64,000 nucleotides of DNA from an uncultured Lachnospiraceae bacterium (GTDB lineage: Bacteria; Bacillota; Clostridia; Lachnospirales; Lachnospiraceae): positions 75,055 to 139,054 of the forward strand of contig CAJUAA010000006.1 of assembly GCA_910584205.1 (NCBI GenBank), given 5' to 3'. The position numbers were made by a program, and so were the translations under genes. Positions 41,473 to 50,593 of this stretch are shown in pieces (the first letter of the stretch is position 1; each line of letters begins with the position of its first letter). A model generated the notes under the pieces. The model was given only the letters and a program-made list of their open reading frames with translations. It had not been told where the DNA came from and did not search any database.

Positions 41473-43617
41473 ATGAAGAAAGAATATATGAAATCGGAGT
41501 ATTTTGAGAACCGGGAGCTGAGCTGGCTGGGATTTGATGAAAGGATTCTGGGGGAAGCAAGGGACAAAGGGAACCCGCTGTTCGAACGATTGAAATTTCT
41601 GAGCATCACGGCCTCCAACCTGGATGAGTTTTTCATGGTGCGGGTGGCTTCACTGAAGGACATGGTCAACGCGGAATATTCCAAAAAGGATTTTTCCGGT
41701 ATGACGCCCCAGCAGCAGCTGAACGAGATCCACGACCGGGTGCACGCCTTTGTCAGCTCCCAGTATTCCACCTGGCAGCGGTCGCTGCAGCCGGGACTTC
41801 GGAACAGCGGACTGCAGGTCATCACGGACCATGAGGAGCTGAATCAGGAGCAGGCCAGATATGTGGATCAGTATTTTGTGGAAAATATCTATCCGGTGCT
41901 GACTCCCATGGCGGTGGATTCTTCCCGACCGTTTCCGCTGATCGTGAACAAGACGCTGAACCTGGGAGCGCTGCTGAAGAAAAAGAACGAAGAGGACGCG
42001 GAGCCGGAATTTGCCACGGTGCAGGTGCCGGCGGTCCTTCCCAGAATCATGGAGATTCCGGCGGTGGAGAAAGGAGTGCGGTCCGTCATCCTTCTGGAAG
42101 AGATGATCGCCCGCAACATGTCCCAGCTGTTTTTAAGCTACGACGTGCTCTGCGTCCATCCGTACCGGATTATGAGAAACGCAGATCTGACCATCGACGA
42201 GGACGAGGCGTCCGACCTGCTCAAGGAGATCCAGAAGCAGCTGAAGAAACGTCAGTGGGGCGAGGTCATTCGACTGGAAGTGGATGAAAAAATGGATAAA
42301 CGGCTTCTGAAAATCCTGAAGCGGGAATTTGAGATCAAGGAAGACGCTATTTATCGGACGTCGGGACCGCTGGATCTGACCTTTTTGATGAAAATGTACG
42401 GGCTGGAAGGCTTTGACGCATACAAAGAGCCCACCTACCGGCCGCAGCCGGTTCCCGAGCTGACGGGAAAAGAGGATATTTTTGAGGAGATCCGGAACCA
42501 CGATATCCTGCTGCACCACCCCTATCAGACCTTCGATCCGGTGGTGGATTTTGTAAAAAAAGCGTCAAGAGATCCCCAGGTACTTGCCATTAAGCAGACG
42601 CTGTACCGGGTCAGCGGCAATTCGCCGATCATCGCGGCGCTTGCGCAGGCGGCGGAAAACGGCAAGCAGGTTTCCGTGCTGGTGGAGCTGAAGGCACGGT
42701 TTGATGAGGAGCATAACATTGCGTGGGCGAAGATGCTGGAGCGGGCGGGCTGCCATGTGATCTACGGCCTGGTGGGCCTGAAGACCCACAGCAAGATCAC
42801 GCTGGTGGTACGGCGTGAGGAGGACGGCATCCGGAGATACGTCCATCTGGGAACCGGAAACTATAATGACTCCACGGCGAAGCTTTATACGGATATGGGG
42901 CTTCTGACCTGCTCGGAACCCATCGGAGAGGATGCGACGGCGGTCTTTAACATGCTGTCCGGCTATTCGGAGCCGGCCAACTGGAACAAGCTGTCACTGG
43001 CTCCCCTGTGGCTCAGGGACCGTTTCCTGACCATGATTCAGAGAGAGACCTCCTATGCGCACAGCGGAGAACCGGCGCACATTGTGGCGAAAATGAATTC
43101 CCTCTGCGATCCGGGGCTGATTGCGGCGCTGTACGAAGCCAGCGCGGCAGGCGTGAAGATCGAACTGATCGTCCGGGGAATCTGCTGCCTGAAGGTGGGA
43201 ATTCCGGGGATCAGCGATAACATCAGCGTCCGTTCCATCGTGGGCAGCTTTCTGGAGCACAGCCGGATCTATTATTTCCTGAACGGCGGACAGGAGGAGG
43301 TCTATTTGGCCAGTGCGGACTGGATGCCGCGGAATCTGGACCGGCGCGTGGAGATTCTCTTTCCCATCGAGAATGAACAGCTGAAAAAAGAAGTGATGCA
43401 TGTGCTGAAAATTCAGCTTCAGGATACGATGAAGGCGCAGATCAAGCAGCCGGACGGTACTTATGAAAAAGTGGACCGGCGCGGCAAGCCGGCTCTGTGC
43501 GCCCAGGAATATTTCATGGAATATGCGGTAAACCTGAATAAATCACAGGAGGATATGATTCACGACCGGGTATTCATCCCGGCGGAACCCATAGAGGAAC
43601 CAGAAGATGAAGGATAA
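41473..43617 (+). CDS. ppk1: Polyphosphate kinase 1
   Basis: The 714-residue protein matches PPK1 along its length: N-terminal YFENRELSWLGFDERIL, the central LHHPYQTFDPVVDFV, and the PLD-like catalytic part with GLKTHSKITLVVR, YVHLGTGNYNDSTAKLYTD and the late SADWMPRNLDRRVE. PPK1 polymerises the gamma phosphate of ATP into polyphosphate through a phosphohistidine. It follows the Ppx/GppA gene and overlaps the HAD gene by 11 bases, forming a polyphosphate unit. Confidence 0.95.
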   Translation: MKKEYMKSEYFENRELSWLGFDERILGEARDKGNPLFERLKFLSITASNLDEFFMVRVASLKDMVNAEYSKKDFSGMTPQQQLNEIHDRVHAFVSSQYSTWQRSLQPGLRNSGLQVITDHEELNQEQARYVDQYFVENIYPVLTPMAVDSSRPFPLIVNKTLNLGALLKKKNEEDAEPEFATVQVPAVLPRIMEIPAVEKGVRSVILLEEMIARNMSQLFLSYDVLCVHPYRIMRNADLTIDEDEASDLLKEIQKQLKKRQWGEVIRLEVDEKMDKRLLKILKREFEIKEDAIYRTSGPLDLTFLMKMYGLEGFDAYKEPTYRPQPVPELTGKEDIFEEIRNHDILLHHPYQTFDPVVDFVKKASRDPQVLAIKQTLYRVSGNSPIIAALAQAAENGKQVSVLVELKARFDEEHNIAWAKMLERAGCHVIYGLVGLKTHSKITLVVRREEDGIRRYVHLGTGNYNDSTAKLYTDMGLLTCSEPIGEDATAVFNMLSGYSEPANWNKLSLAPLWLRDRFLTMIQRETSYAHSGEPAHIVAKMNSLCDPGLIAALYEASAAGVKIELIVRGICCLKVGIPGISDNISVRSIVGSFLEHSRIYYFLNGGQEEVYLASADWMPRNLDRRVEILFPIENEQLKKEVMHVLKIQLQDTMKAQIKQPDGTYEKVDRRGKPALCAQEYFMEYAVNLNKSQEDMIHDRVFIPAEPIEEPEDEG

Positions 43618-44422
43618 AAAAGTACTGTTTTTGGATATGGATGCGACGACGCTGGATGATGAAAAACGGATATCAGAAGAGAACCGAAGCGCGCTTCGGC
43701 GGGCTTATGAAGCAGGGCATGAAATTGTAATCGCCACGGGGCGGACGCAGGCCAGCGCCGGGGCCCTTCGGCAGAAATACAGCCTGGAGCAGATCGGGTG
43801 CCGTTACATGATCGTTTTCAACGGTGCGGCGATCCTGGACTGCGAAACCGGGAAGCTTCTGTATTCCAGGACGATCCCGATGGAATATGTAAGGGAGCTG
43901 GTGGATGCGGCGAGACGGGAGCACATCTATCTGCATACGTATATAGAAGATAAGGTTCTTACGGAAACAGAGGACGAGAATCTGGAGTTTTATCTGAAGA
44001 GGACCGGCATGTCGGCAAAGCTCGTACCGGATCTGAAGCAGGCGCTTATGTTCCCGCCTTATAAAATGCTGGCTGTGGATATCCGAAGCTGGGACCGGCT
44101 GCAGGCCTTTAAGGAAGGGCGTGGTTCTTGGGCAGAGGGAAAGGTGGACATGTATTACAGCTGCCGGGAATATCTGGAGATTGTCTCGGAAGGAGTCAAC
44201 AAGGGCGCGGCGCTTCTGCGGTTCTGTGAACTGATGGACATTCCGGTCAGCCAGACGATCGCGGCGGGCGACGAATGCAACGACATCTCCATGATCCGGG
44301 CTGCCGGTACAGGCTGTGCGGTTGCCAATGCGCTGGAGGAAGTGAAGGAGGCAGCGGATTATGTGACGGAACGGGATAACAACCATTCGGCGATTGCCGA
44401 GATCGTGGAGCGTTTTCTATAA
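43607..44422 (+). CDS. Cof-type HAD hydrolase
   Basis: The 271-residue protein has the HAD motif LDMDATTLDDEKRIS (nucleophile Asp 10), IATGRTQASA, a conserved lysine region, and AAGDECNDISMIRAAG (metal-binding Asp residues), with the C2B cap of Cof-like phosphatases. These enzymes hydrolyse sugar phosphates or similar small molecules; the substrate is unknown. It overlaps ppk1 by 11 bases. It converges on the minus-strand germination gene, 34 bases away, and no clear terminator lies between them. Confidence 0.88.
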   Translation: MKDKKVLFLDMDATTLDDEKRISEENRSALRRAYEAGHEIVIATGRTQASAGALRQKYSLEQIGCRYMIVFNGAAILDCETGKLLYSRTIPMEYVRELVDAARREHIYLHTYIEDKVLTETEDENLEFYLKRTGMSAKLVPDLKQALMFPPYKMLAVDIRSWDRLQAFKEGRGSWAEGKVDMYYSCREYLEIVSEGVNKGAALLRFCELMDIPVSQTIAAGDECNDISMIRAAGTGCAVANALEEVKEAADYVTERDNNHSAIAEIVERFL

Positions 44423-44456
44423 CAAGAGATGCCCTGAAATGCAGCCAGGAAGGATC

Positions 44457-45860
44457 TCAGCGGCGGGACCTGACCCGGAACAGCTGGCGTTTCAGCGTCT
44501 CCCAGTGAAACGGGATCAGGGGATACAGATAGCCGTGCCCGGCAAAGGTCCGGCATCCGAGCAGACATGCGCATACGACTGCAATTCCGATGAGGAATCC
44601 GACGAGTCCGAGCCAGCAGGTCAGAAGCAGGAGCAGGATACGCATGAACTTGACCGCATAGTTCAGTTCTACGTTGGACTGGGAGTAGTTGGCGATGGTC
44701 ACAAATGCCATGTAGAGCATTACTTCGGCATTGAACCAGCCGGAATTCACGGCGAATTCTCCGATGACCAGGCCGGCGATGACGGAAAGAGGAGTGCTTA
44801 ACATATCCGGCGTATGGATTGCGGCCAGCCGGAGTCCGTCAATGGCAAGTTCCAGCAGAAGGAACTGCCAGATCAGAGGAATGTTGACGGTGTCCTGAAT
44901 CCGGATGAACTGAAAGCCCTCCGGAATCCATGCCGGGTGCTGCATGAGCAGAAGGAACAGGGGCGTGAGCACCAGCGATACGATCATGATCAGAAATCTG
45001 GACAGCCGCAGATAAGTGCCGGTGACTGGAGGAAAATAGTAGTCGTTGGCTTCTTCCATGATGGCGAAGAGGCTGGTGGGCAGTATGACCGCAGAGGGGG
45101 AATTGTCCACCAGAAGTACGATATTTCCTTCCAGAAGGGAGGCGGCAGCGGAATCCGGCCGTTCCGTCAGATGGTATTTGGGAAAAGGGTTGAACCAGTG
45201 GCCTGGCAGAAGCAGTTCTGCCAGGCTTTCCTGATTCATGGACAGGGCATCCACGGAGAGAGAAGCGATCCGATCCTTTAATTTCCGGAGACAGTCCTGG
45301 TCCACCCGGTCTTCCATATAACAGAGGACGATATCGGTGCGCGTGCTCCTGCCGGCCGTCTGCATCTCCATACAGAGTTTCGGAGAGCGGATCCGGCGCC
45401 GGATCAGGGCGGTATTGAAGACTACGGTTTCCACAAAACCGTCTCTGGAGCCCCGAAGGGTCCGGTCTTTCAGGGGTTCCTCTACGCTGCGGGCAGGGTA
45501 CGTCCTGCAGTCGATGGCAAGGCAGTCCGGCATCCCGTTTACGAAGAGGCAGGGAACGCCGGAGAGCAGGTTTTTCAGCACGTCTTCCATGCCGGTCAGA
45601 ACCTCGGTTTCTATATAAGGGAGATGCTGCATCTGGAACTGTTCCGGAGTGTCCAAAAGATCCTCCGGTTTCAGACTGTAGAAATATTCCAGCAGCTTTT
45701 CCAGAATATCGTCTTTGACCAGTCCGTCGATGAAAAACAGGCTGGCGGCATGGCCGGCAATGAGCAGATGCTTTTCCAGTATATCAAAATTCCGGTCGGA
45801 ATTCAAAATCCGCCGCAGAGCGGATACATTTTCTTCGTAAGTTTCTGACAGTTTTTCCAA
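44457..45860 (-). CDS. GerA family spore germination protein, SpoVAF-like
   Basis: The 467-residue protein has a soluble N-terminal half with DGFVETVVFNTALIRRRIR and TDIVLCYMEDRVD, a conserved PFPKYHLTERPDSAAA stretch, and four to five C-terminal helices. The form is that of GerA-type A subunits, closest in my reading to SpoVAF, which joins the 5AF channel of the spore inner membrane. No B or C receptor subunit lies alongside, which fits SpoVAF. The start is TTG 45860, after GAGGTGAT. A forespore-type promoter lies at 45878-45906. GerKA-type receptor is an alternative identity. Confidence 0.82.
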   Translation of the reverse strand: MEKLSETYEENVSALRRILNSDRNFDILEKHLLIAGHAASLFFIDGLVKDDILEKLLEYFYSLKPEDLLDTPEQFQMQHLPYIETEVLTGMEDVLKNLLSGVPCLFVNGMPDCLAIDCRTYPARSVEEPLKDRTLRGSRDGFVETVVFNTALIRRRIRSPKLCMEMQTAGRSTRTDIVLCYMEDRVDQDCLRKLKDRIASLSVDALSMNQESLAELLLPGHWFNPFPKYHLTERPDSAAASLLEGNIVLLVDNSPSAVILPTSLFAIMEEANDYYFPPVTGTYLRLSRFLIMIVSLVLTPLFLLLMQHPAWIPEGFQFIRIQDTVNIPLIWQFLLLELAIDGLRLAAIHTPDMLSTPLSVIAGLVIGEFAVNSGWFNAEVMLYMAFVTIANYSQSNVELNYAVKFMRILLLLLTCWLGLVGFLIGIAVVCACLLGCRTFAGHGYLYPLIPFHWETLKRQLFRVRSRR

Positions 45861-45877
45861 AATATCACCTCGGAAGG

Positions 45878-45906
45878 TAGTATGTCCGAATCAGAAAGAA
45901 AAATAC
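45878..45906 (-). promoter_or_regulatory. Candidate forespore sigma G promoter
   Basis: Read on the minus strand: GTATT (45902-45906), 17-base spacer, and a perfect CATACTA -10 (45878-45884), close to the sigma G consensus. It lies just upstream of the SpoVAF-like gene. Confidence 0.55.
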
Positions 45907-45941
45907 GCTGCCGCAGACGGGATTGTCCGTCCGCGGCAGCG
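45896..45941 (-). terminator. Terminator of the potABCD operon
   Basis: On the minus strand GCTGCCGCGGACGG (45927-45940) pairs with CCGTCTGCGGCAGC (45907-45920), one mismatch, followed by TATTTTTCTTTC. It ends the polyamine operon, and its tail overlaps the next promoter. Confidence 0.85.
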
Positions 45942-45964
45942 TACTGCCCGCAGAAAACAGCGGT

Positions 45965-47023
45965 CTATTCAGACAGCACCTGCTTCCACAGATTGTTGTA
46001 TTTTTCTTCGGCTTCTTCGCCCAGATAATGGAAGGTTTCGCACCGTGACAGCACGTCATTGCCGGGAAACAGCGCTTCGTTGTTCAGGATATCCTCATCC
46101 TCGATCATCTCAATGGCGGCGGAGTTGGGGATGGAATAATAGATGTATTCAAAGTTTTTCAGCGCAATGTCCGGACGACAGAGGAAATCGATCCATTTCT
46201 CCGCGTTCTCCTTATTCTTGCAGGTGGTGGGGATGACCCAGCAGTCCAGCCAGACGTTGGAGCCCTCCTCCGGGACCACGTACTGGAGGTTTTCATTTTC
46301 CTGCTTGCAGATGGTGGCTTCCCCGGAATAGATGACGCCGATGGCTGCTTTCTCTCCGATCATCATATCCCGCACTTCGTCGGTGGTATATTTCAATACC
46401 AGAGGCTTCTGCCTGGTCAGAAGCTCCGCCGCTTCCTGAAGCTCGGCGTCGCCGGTGGAATTCAGAGAATAACCGCAGGAGATGAGAGCCGGCGCAAAGA
46501 CATCCCGGGGATTGTTCATCATGACGATGCTGTCCGCATACGTCTCATCCCACAGACAGTCCCAGCTGGTGACCGGTTCGTCGACCATGGTCTTGTTGTA
46601 GAGGATGCCGACGGTTCCCCACAGATAGGGTACGCAGTGGGAGGCATCCGGATCGAACTCCTTCACGGTGTCCATGTAGACCGGATCGATATTGGAAAGA
46701 TTCGGGACATTGTCAGGATCGATTTCCAGCAGCAGGTCGTTGTCCAGCATTTTCTGGATCATGTACTCGGAGGGACAGACCACATCCCAGTCCGCGGCAC
46801 CGTTGGCGATGATCGGATACATATCCTCGTTGGTGTCAAAGGTTTTGTAGTTCACCCGGATGCCGGTCTCCTCCTCAAACAGGTCGATGACGTCCTCGTC
46901 GATGTATTCGCCCCAGTTATAGACGTTTACGACTCCGTTTTCTCCCGCGGAGGAACCGCCGCAGCCGGTGAACATGGTCGCTGCCGCCAGGCAGCCGCAT
47001 ACAAGTAAGATTCTTTTTTTCAT
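45965..47023 (-). CDS. potD: Spermidine/putrescine-binding lipoprotein PotD
   Basis: The 352-residue protein has a lipoprotein signal (FTGC, Cys 21) and the PotD/PotF fold: VYNWGEYIDEDVIDLFEEETG, ADWDVVCPSEYMI, PYLWGTVGILYN, then ATICKQENENLQYVVPEEGS. It captures polyamines outside the membrane for the PotABC transporter. It is the last gene of the potABCD order and ends in a strong terminator. The preference between spermidine and putrescine cannot be told here. Confidence 0.93.
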   Translation of the reverse strand: MKKRILLVCGCLAAATMFTGCGGSSAGENGVVNVYNWGEYIDEDVIDLFEEETGIRVNYKTFDTNEDMYPIIANGAADWDVVCPSEYMIQKMLDNDLLLEIDPDNVPNLSNIDPVYMDTVKEFDPDASHCVPYLWGTVGILYNKTMVDEPVTSWDCLWDETYADSIVMMNNPRDVFAPALISCGYSLNSTGDAELQEAAELLTRQKPLVLKYTTDEVRDMMIGEKAAIGVIYSGEATICKQENENLQYVVPEEGSNVWLDCWVIPTTCKNKENAEKWIDFLCRPDIALKNFEYIYYSIPNSAAIEMIEDEDILNNEALFPGNDVLSRCETFHYLGEEAEEKYNNLWKQVLSE

Positions 47024-47052
47024 AACATACCTCCGGATAAATCATTCAAATA

Positions 47053-47850
47053 TTACTGCTGTTCCCGCTGCTTCAGGTTCACAAATACCAGAACGAGAAA
47101 GACTGCCAGGAACAGGATCGTGGAGAGGGCGTACATCTCCGGCTTGATCCCCTTGCGGAGCTCCGAGTAGATCAGGGTGGAAAGCGTGTCTGCGCCAAGT
47201 CCCTTGACAAAATGAGTGATGACAAAATCATCCAGAGACATGGTAAAAGACAGCAGGAATCCGGACAGGACCCCCGGCATGATATCCGGCAGTACAATGC
47301 GGAAAAATGCCTGACGCTCCCCGGCGCCCAGATCCAGGGCCGCCTCGTACATGGACAGGTTGAGCTGCTTCAGCTTCGGCATGACGCTCAGCACCACGTA
47401 GGGCAGGTTAAAGGTGATGTGCCCGATCAGCACGGTTCCAAACCCCATCTCAAAATGTATGCCGACTTTGGAGAGCAGATTCCCCACTGTAATGAACAGC
47501 AGCATAAAGGCGATGCCCGTCACGATCTCGGCGTTGAGCATGGGGATGTTGACGATACTCATGCAGATGTTCTGCTGCCGCTTTTTCATATGATGGATGG
47601 CGATGGCGGCAGAGGTGCCCAGCAGCGTGGCGATGGTGGCGGACAGTACCGCGATCAGGAGCGTGTTGCCAAGGGCTGCCAGGATCGTCTCATTTTCAAA
47701 TAGCTGACGGTACCACTTCAGGGAGAAGCCTCCCCATTTGACAGAGGTCCTGGAATGATTGAAGGACAGGACCATCAGCGTTACGATCGGTGCGTAGAGA
47801 AAAAGCACGATCAAAAACAGATAAGAACGGCTCAGCCATTTTTTTATCAT
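47053..47850 (-). CDS. potC: Polyamine ABC transporter permease PotC
   Basis: The 265-residue inner-membrane protein has six helices and the EAA loop AALDLGAGERQAFFRIVLP that docks the ATPase, along with LPYVVLSVMPKL typical of PotC. It forms the channel with PotB. Its ATG overlaps the potB stop by four bases (ATGA), so translation is coupled. Confidence 0.93.
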   Translation of the reverse strand: MIKKWLSRSYLFLIVLFLYAPIVTLMVLSFNHSRTSVKWGGFSLKWYRQLFENETILAALGNTLLIAVLSATIATLLGTSAAIAIHHMKKRQQNICMSIVNIPMLNAEIVTGIAFMLLFITVGNLLSKVGIHFEMGFGTVLIGHITFNLPYVVLSVMPKLKQLNLSMYEAALDLGAGERQAFFRIVLPDIMPGVLSGFLLSFTMSLDDFVITHFVKGLGADTLSTLIYSELRKGIKPEMYALSTILFLAVFLVLVFVNLKQREQQ

Positions 47851-48656
47851 AAGACATTGCCCTCCCCGTTATCGTATCTGGATGACAGGACCATGCTGAC
47901 GATGATAAACAGCATGAGCACCAGGGACAGCCCGCTGCCCACATGCCAGCTGGTACCCTTCATGAACTCCTGCTCGATGACATTTCCGATGAGCAGGATC
48001 TTGCCGCCTCCCAGCAGTGTGGAAATGACAAAGGTGGTCAGAGACGGAATGAAGACCATGGTGATTCCGCTGATCACGCCGGGAAGGCTTAAAGGGAAGA
48101 CGATCTTGTAAAGGGTCTGGAAGCTGTTGGCTCCCAGGTCTCTGGCCGCATTGACCACATTCACGTCAATCTTCGAGATGACGTTGTAGATCGGAAGGAT
48201 CATAAACGGCAGGAAATCATATACCATGCCGAATACGATGGCCGCGGGGGTGTTGATGATCTTAAAACGCGGCAGCCCGGCCATCTTGAACAGGCTGTCA
48301 AGCACGCCGTTGGTGTCCAGAAGGACCACCCATGCCAGTGTCCGGAGCAGAAAATTCATCCACATGGGGAGGATGAACAGGAAGATGACGAATCCGGATC
48401 TTCCGAGCCTGCTGCCGGACAGGATCAGGGCCAGCGGGTAAGCCAGCAGAAGGCAGATGAATGTGCTCAGGCAGGAAAGCCCCAGAGACAGGAACAGTGC
48501 CTTCGAGTGCTCTGCCGTGGCGATGGCGGCCAGGTTTTCCAGGGTAAACGCGCCGCTTCGGTCCGTCAGTCCGTAGTAGACGATGAACAGAAGAGGAATG
48601 ATGATGAAAGCCGCTGCCCAGATGAGATAAGGGCAGGAGAGTGATTTCCTATACAT
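47847..48656 (-). CDS. potB: Polyamine ABC transporter permease PotB
   Basis: The 269-residue permease has six helices and the EAA loop AARDLGANSFQTLYKIVFP. The VYDFLPFMILPIYNVI segment is a family mark. It pairs with PotC. The start overlaps the potA 3' end by eight bases. Confidence 0.92.
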   Translation of the reverse strand: MYRKSLSCPYLIWAAAFIIIPLLFIVYYGLTDRSGAFTLENLAAIATAEHSKALFLSLGLSCLSTFICLLLAYPLALILSGSRLGRSGFVIFLFILPMWMNFLLRTLAWVVLLDTNGVLDSLFKMAGLPRFKIINTPAAIVFGMVYDFLPFMILPIYNVISKIDVNVVNAARDLGANSFQTLYKIVFPLSLPGVISGITMVFIPSLTTFVISTLLGGGKILLIGNVIEQEFMKGTSWHVGSGLSLVLMLFIIVSMVLSSRYDNGEGNVL

Positions 48657-49722
48657 CCAGTACCACCGCCTCCTCGTCTTCCGATTCCGGTTTATTCATG
48701 ATCTGTATGTTGAAGGGGTCCACGCTGATACTGACCTTCTGGCCCACCGGATACATCTTCGTGCTCTGGACCAGCCACTCTCTGCCGCAGGCGGTAACCT
48801 CCATCTCATAGTGGACGCCCTTGAAGATCAGATGAGATACGACACCGTCCAGCGTGCCGGCGCCCGGTTCGCCCAGTTCCACATCCTCGGGCCGGATGAC
48901 CACGTCCACCGGGCGGTTGCGCCCGAAGCCGGTATCCACACAGGGAAAGACGATACCGAAGATCTGTACCACCTTATCCTCCAGCATGATACCGGGGAAT
49001 ATGTTGCTGTCGCCGATAAAGTCGGCAACAAAGGCGTTGGTGGGTTCATTGTAAATATCTTCCGGCGTGCCGATCTGCTGGATGTAGCCCTGATTCATGA
49101 CGACGATGGTGTCGGACATGGTCAAGGCTTCTTCCTGATCATGAGTAACATAGATGAACGTGATGCCCAGTTCATTTTTCATGCGGATCAGTTCGTACTG
49201 CATTTCCTGCCGGAGCTTCAGATCCAGGGCGCCCAGAGGTTCATCCAGGAGCAGCACCTTCGGCTCGTTGACAATGGCGCGTGCGATGGCGATCCGCTGC
49301 TGCTGCCCGCCGCTCAAAGAGTCCGGCATGCGCTTTTCATATCCGTCCAGATTCACCAGTTTCAGGGCGTATTTGATCTTGTCGTCGATATAGGCTTTGC
49401 TTTTGCCGCTGATCTTCAGACCGAAAGCAATATTTTCTGCGATGTTCATATGGGTGAACAGGGCGTATTTCTGAAATACAGTGTTCAGCTGGCGCTTATT
49501 GGGCGGAAGTGAGGTGATGTCCTCTCCGTTGAAGATCACGCGTCCCTCATCCGGGGTCTCGAAGCCTCCCAGAATCCGGAGCGTCGTCGTCTTTCCGCAG
49601 CCGCTGGGTCCCAAAAGCGTCAGAAATTTATTTTCATTAAAATACAGGTTCAGGTCATCAAGGACTTTGTGTCCGTCGTAAATCTTGGTGATGTGCTGCA
49701 GATCGATCAGTCTGTTGCCCAT
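48649..49722 (-). CDS. potA: Polyamine ABC transporter ATPase PotA
   Basis: The 357-residue ATPase has Walker A GPSGCGKTT, LSGGQQQR signature, Walker B LLLDEPLGALD and the VTHDQEEAL switch, then a C-terminal TOBE domain (from about residue 240) with VIRPEDVEL. It powers PotBC. A good GGAGG site precedes ATG 49722. It lies 20 bases after the regulator gene and shares its transcript. Confidence 0.94.
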   Translation of the reverse strand: MGNRLIDLQHITKIYDGHKVLDDLNLYFNENKFLTLLGPSGCGKTTTLRILGGFETPDEGRVIFNGEDITSLPPNKRQLNTVFQKYALFTHMNIAENIAFGLKISGKSKAYIDDKIKYALKLVNLDGYEKRMPDSLSGGQQQRIAIARAIVNEPKVLLLDEPLGALDLKLRQEMQYELIRMKNELGITFIYVTHDQEEALTMSDTIVVMNQGYIQQIGTPEDIYNEPTNAFVADFIGDSNIFPGIMLEDKVVQIFGIVFPCVDTGFGRNRPVDVVIRPEDVELGEPGAGTLDGVVSHLIFKGVHYEMEVTACGREWLVQSTKMYPVGQKVSISVDPFNIQIMNKPESEDEEAVVLDV

Positions 49723-49742
49723 AATCCTGCCTCCTTTGCATC

Positions 49743-50282
49743 TTAAAAATTAGGCGGGGTGCTGATCCAGAGGAATACAGCTCCGCTTTTTTCTCCGGCC
49801 GTGATATAGTGGCTGGCAGAAGGGGTAAAGTAAAAGGATTCTCCCTTTTTTGCCTTGATCAGCTTACCGCCCAGATGGATCGTAATGGTGCCCTGGAGTA
49901 CATAACCGAATTCCTCTCCCTCGTGGGGAGTATCCGGGTAGGTGGAACCGCCGGGCTCCAGCGTGACGCGGATCGGTTCCATGGCGTTTTTCTGCGCGTT
50001 GGGAATGATCCATTCGATCTTGTTCTTCAGTTCCGCATCGTATTTTTCACAGTAATCCGCATCATGAAAGACGATCTGCTCATCGCTGTCGTCGCTGAAG
50101 AATTCCTTCAGGTTCGTTCCCAGGCTGTTGAGGATATCCACCAGCGTGGCGATGGACGGAGAAGTCAGGTCCCGTTCCAGCTGGGAGATGAAGCCCTTGG
50201 ACAGTTCGCTGCGGTCTGCCAGCTCTTCCTGTGTCAGCCCTTTCATGACACGGAGTTCTTTGATCTTTGGTCCGATATTCAT
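49743..50282 (-). CDS. XRE-cupin regulator of polyamine transport (PuuR-like)
   Basis: The 179-residue protein has an N-terminal XRE helix-turn-helix (residues about 7-62, LTQEELADRSELSKGFISQLE) and a C-terminal cupin (TLEPGGSTYPDTPHEGEEFGYVLQG). This is the PuuR/SutR architecture, in which a small ligand bound by the cupin changes DNA affinity. Being the first gene of the potABCD transcript, it probably represses its own operon in response to polyamine. Two matching palindromes in its promoter region are its likely sites. Confidence 0.87.
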   Translation of the reverse strand: MNIGPKIKELRVMKGLTQEELADRSELSKGFISQLERDLTSPSIATLVDILNSLGTNLKEFFSDDSDEQIVFHDADYCEKYDAELKNKIEWIIPNAQKNAMEPIRVTLEPGGSTYPDTPHEGEEFGYVLQGTITIHLGGKLIKAKKGESFYFTPSASHYITAGEKSGAVFLWISTPPNF

Positions 50283-50358
50283 ACAGAAAGTCCTCCGTTT
50301 CCATAAAAATCAAGGTGTCATGCCGTATGTAGTTTCCATATAGACAGAAAAACTGAAA

Positions 50359-50375
50359 GTTTAATGATACTAAAC
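50359..50375. promoter_or_regulatory. Operator 1 for the polyamine regulator
   Basis: Palindrome GTTTA-N7-TAAAC (GTTTAATGATACTAAAC). It lies about 45 bases from an equivalent site at 50404-50420, inside the leader of the regulator gene. Confidence 0.65.
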
Positions 50376-50403
50376 AAAAAGACGCCCAGGCGCTTAACAA
50401 AAA

Positions 50404-50420
50404 GTTTAATAACACTAAAC
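50404..50420. promoter_or_regulatory. Operator 2 for the polyamine regulator
   Basis: Palindrome GTTTA-N7-TAAAC (GTTTAATAACACTAAAC). It lies just downstream of the -10 box and covers the predicted transcription start, the expected position for repression. Confidence 0.68.
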
Positions 50421-50426
50421 GAATTA

Positions 50427-50455
50427 ACTATATACAGAAATCGGCATTCTGTCAA
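50427..50455 (-). promoter_or_regulatory. Promoter of the puuR-like/potABCD operon
   Basis: Minus strand: TTGACA (50450-50455), 17-base spacer, TATAGT (50427-50432). This is near-consensus and immediately upstream of operator 2. Confidence 0.8.
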
Positions 50456-50593
50456 TCACTTTTTGAAAGATTTTCATTTTTCATGCAGTATTTGGAGGAA
50501 TACAGGTAAAATGAAAAAACGGGACAGACTGTAGGATATGGACGGCAATTATGGTCTGTCAGGAACGTCGGATGAAAGGTAAGGAGGACAACT

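Noticed and set aside
44394..45848. Plus-strand open frames opposite the SpoVAF-like gene
   Set aside because: They are complements of a well-conserved germination protein and show no motif or ribosome site.
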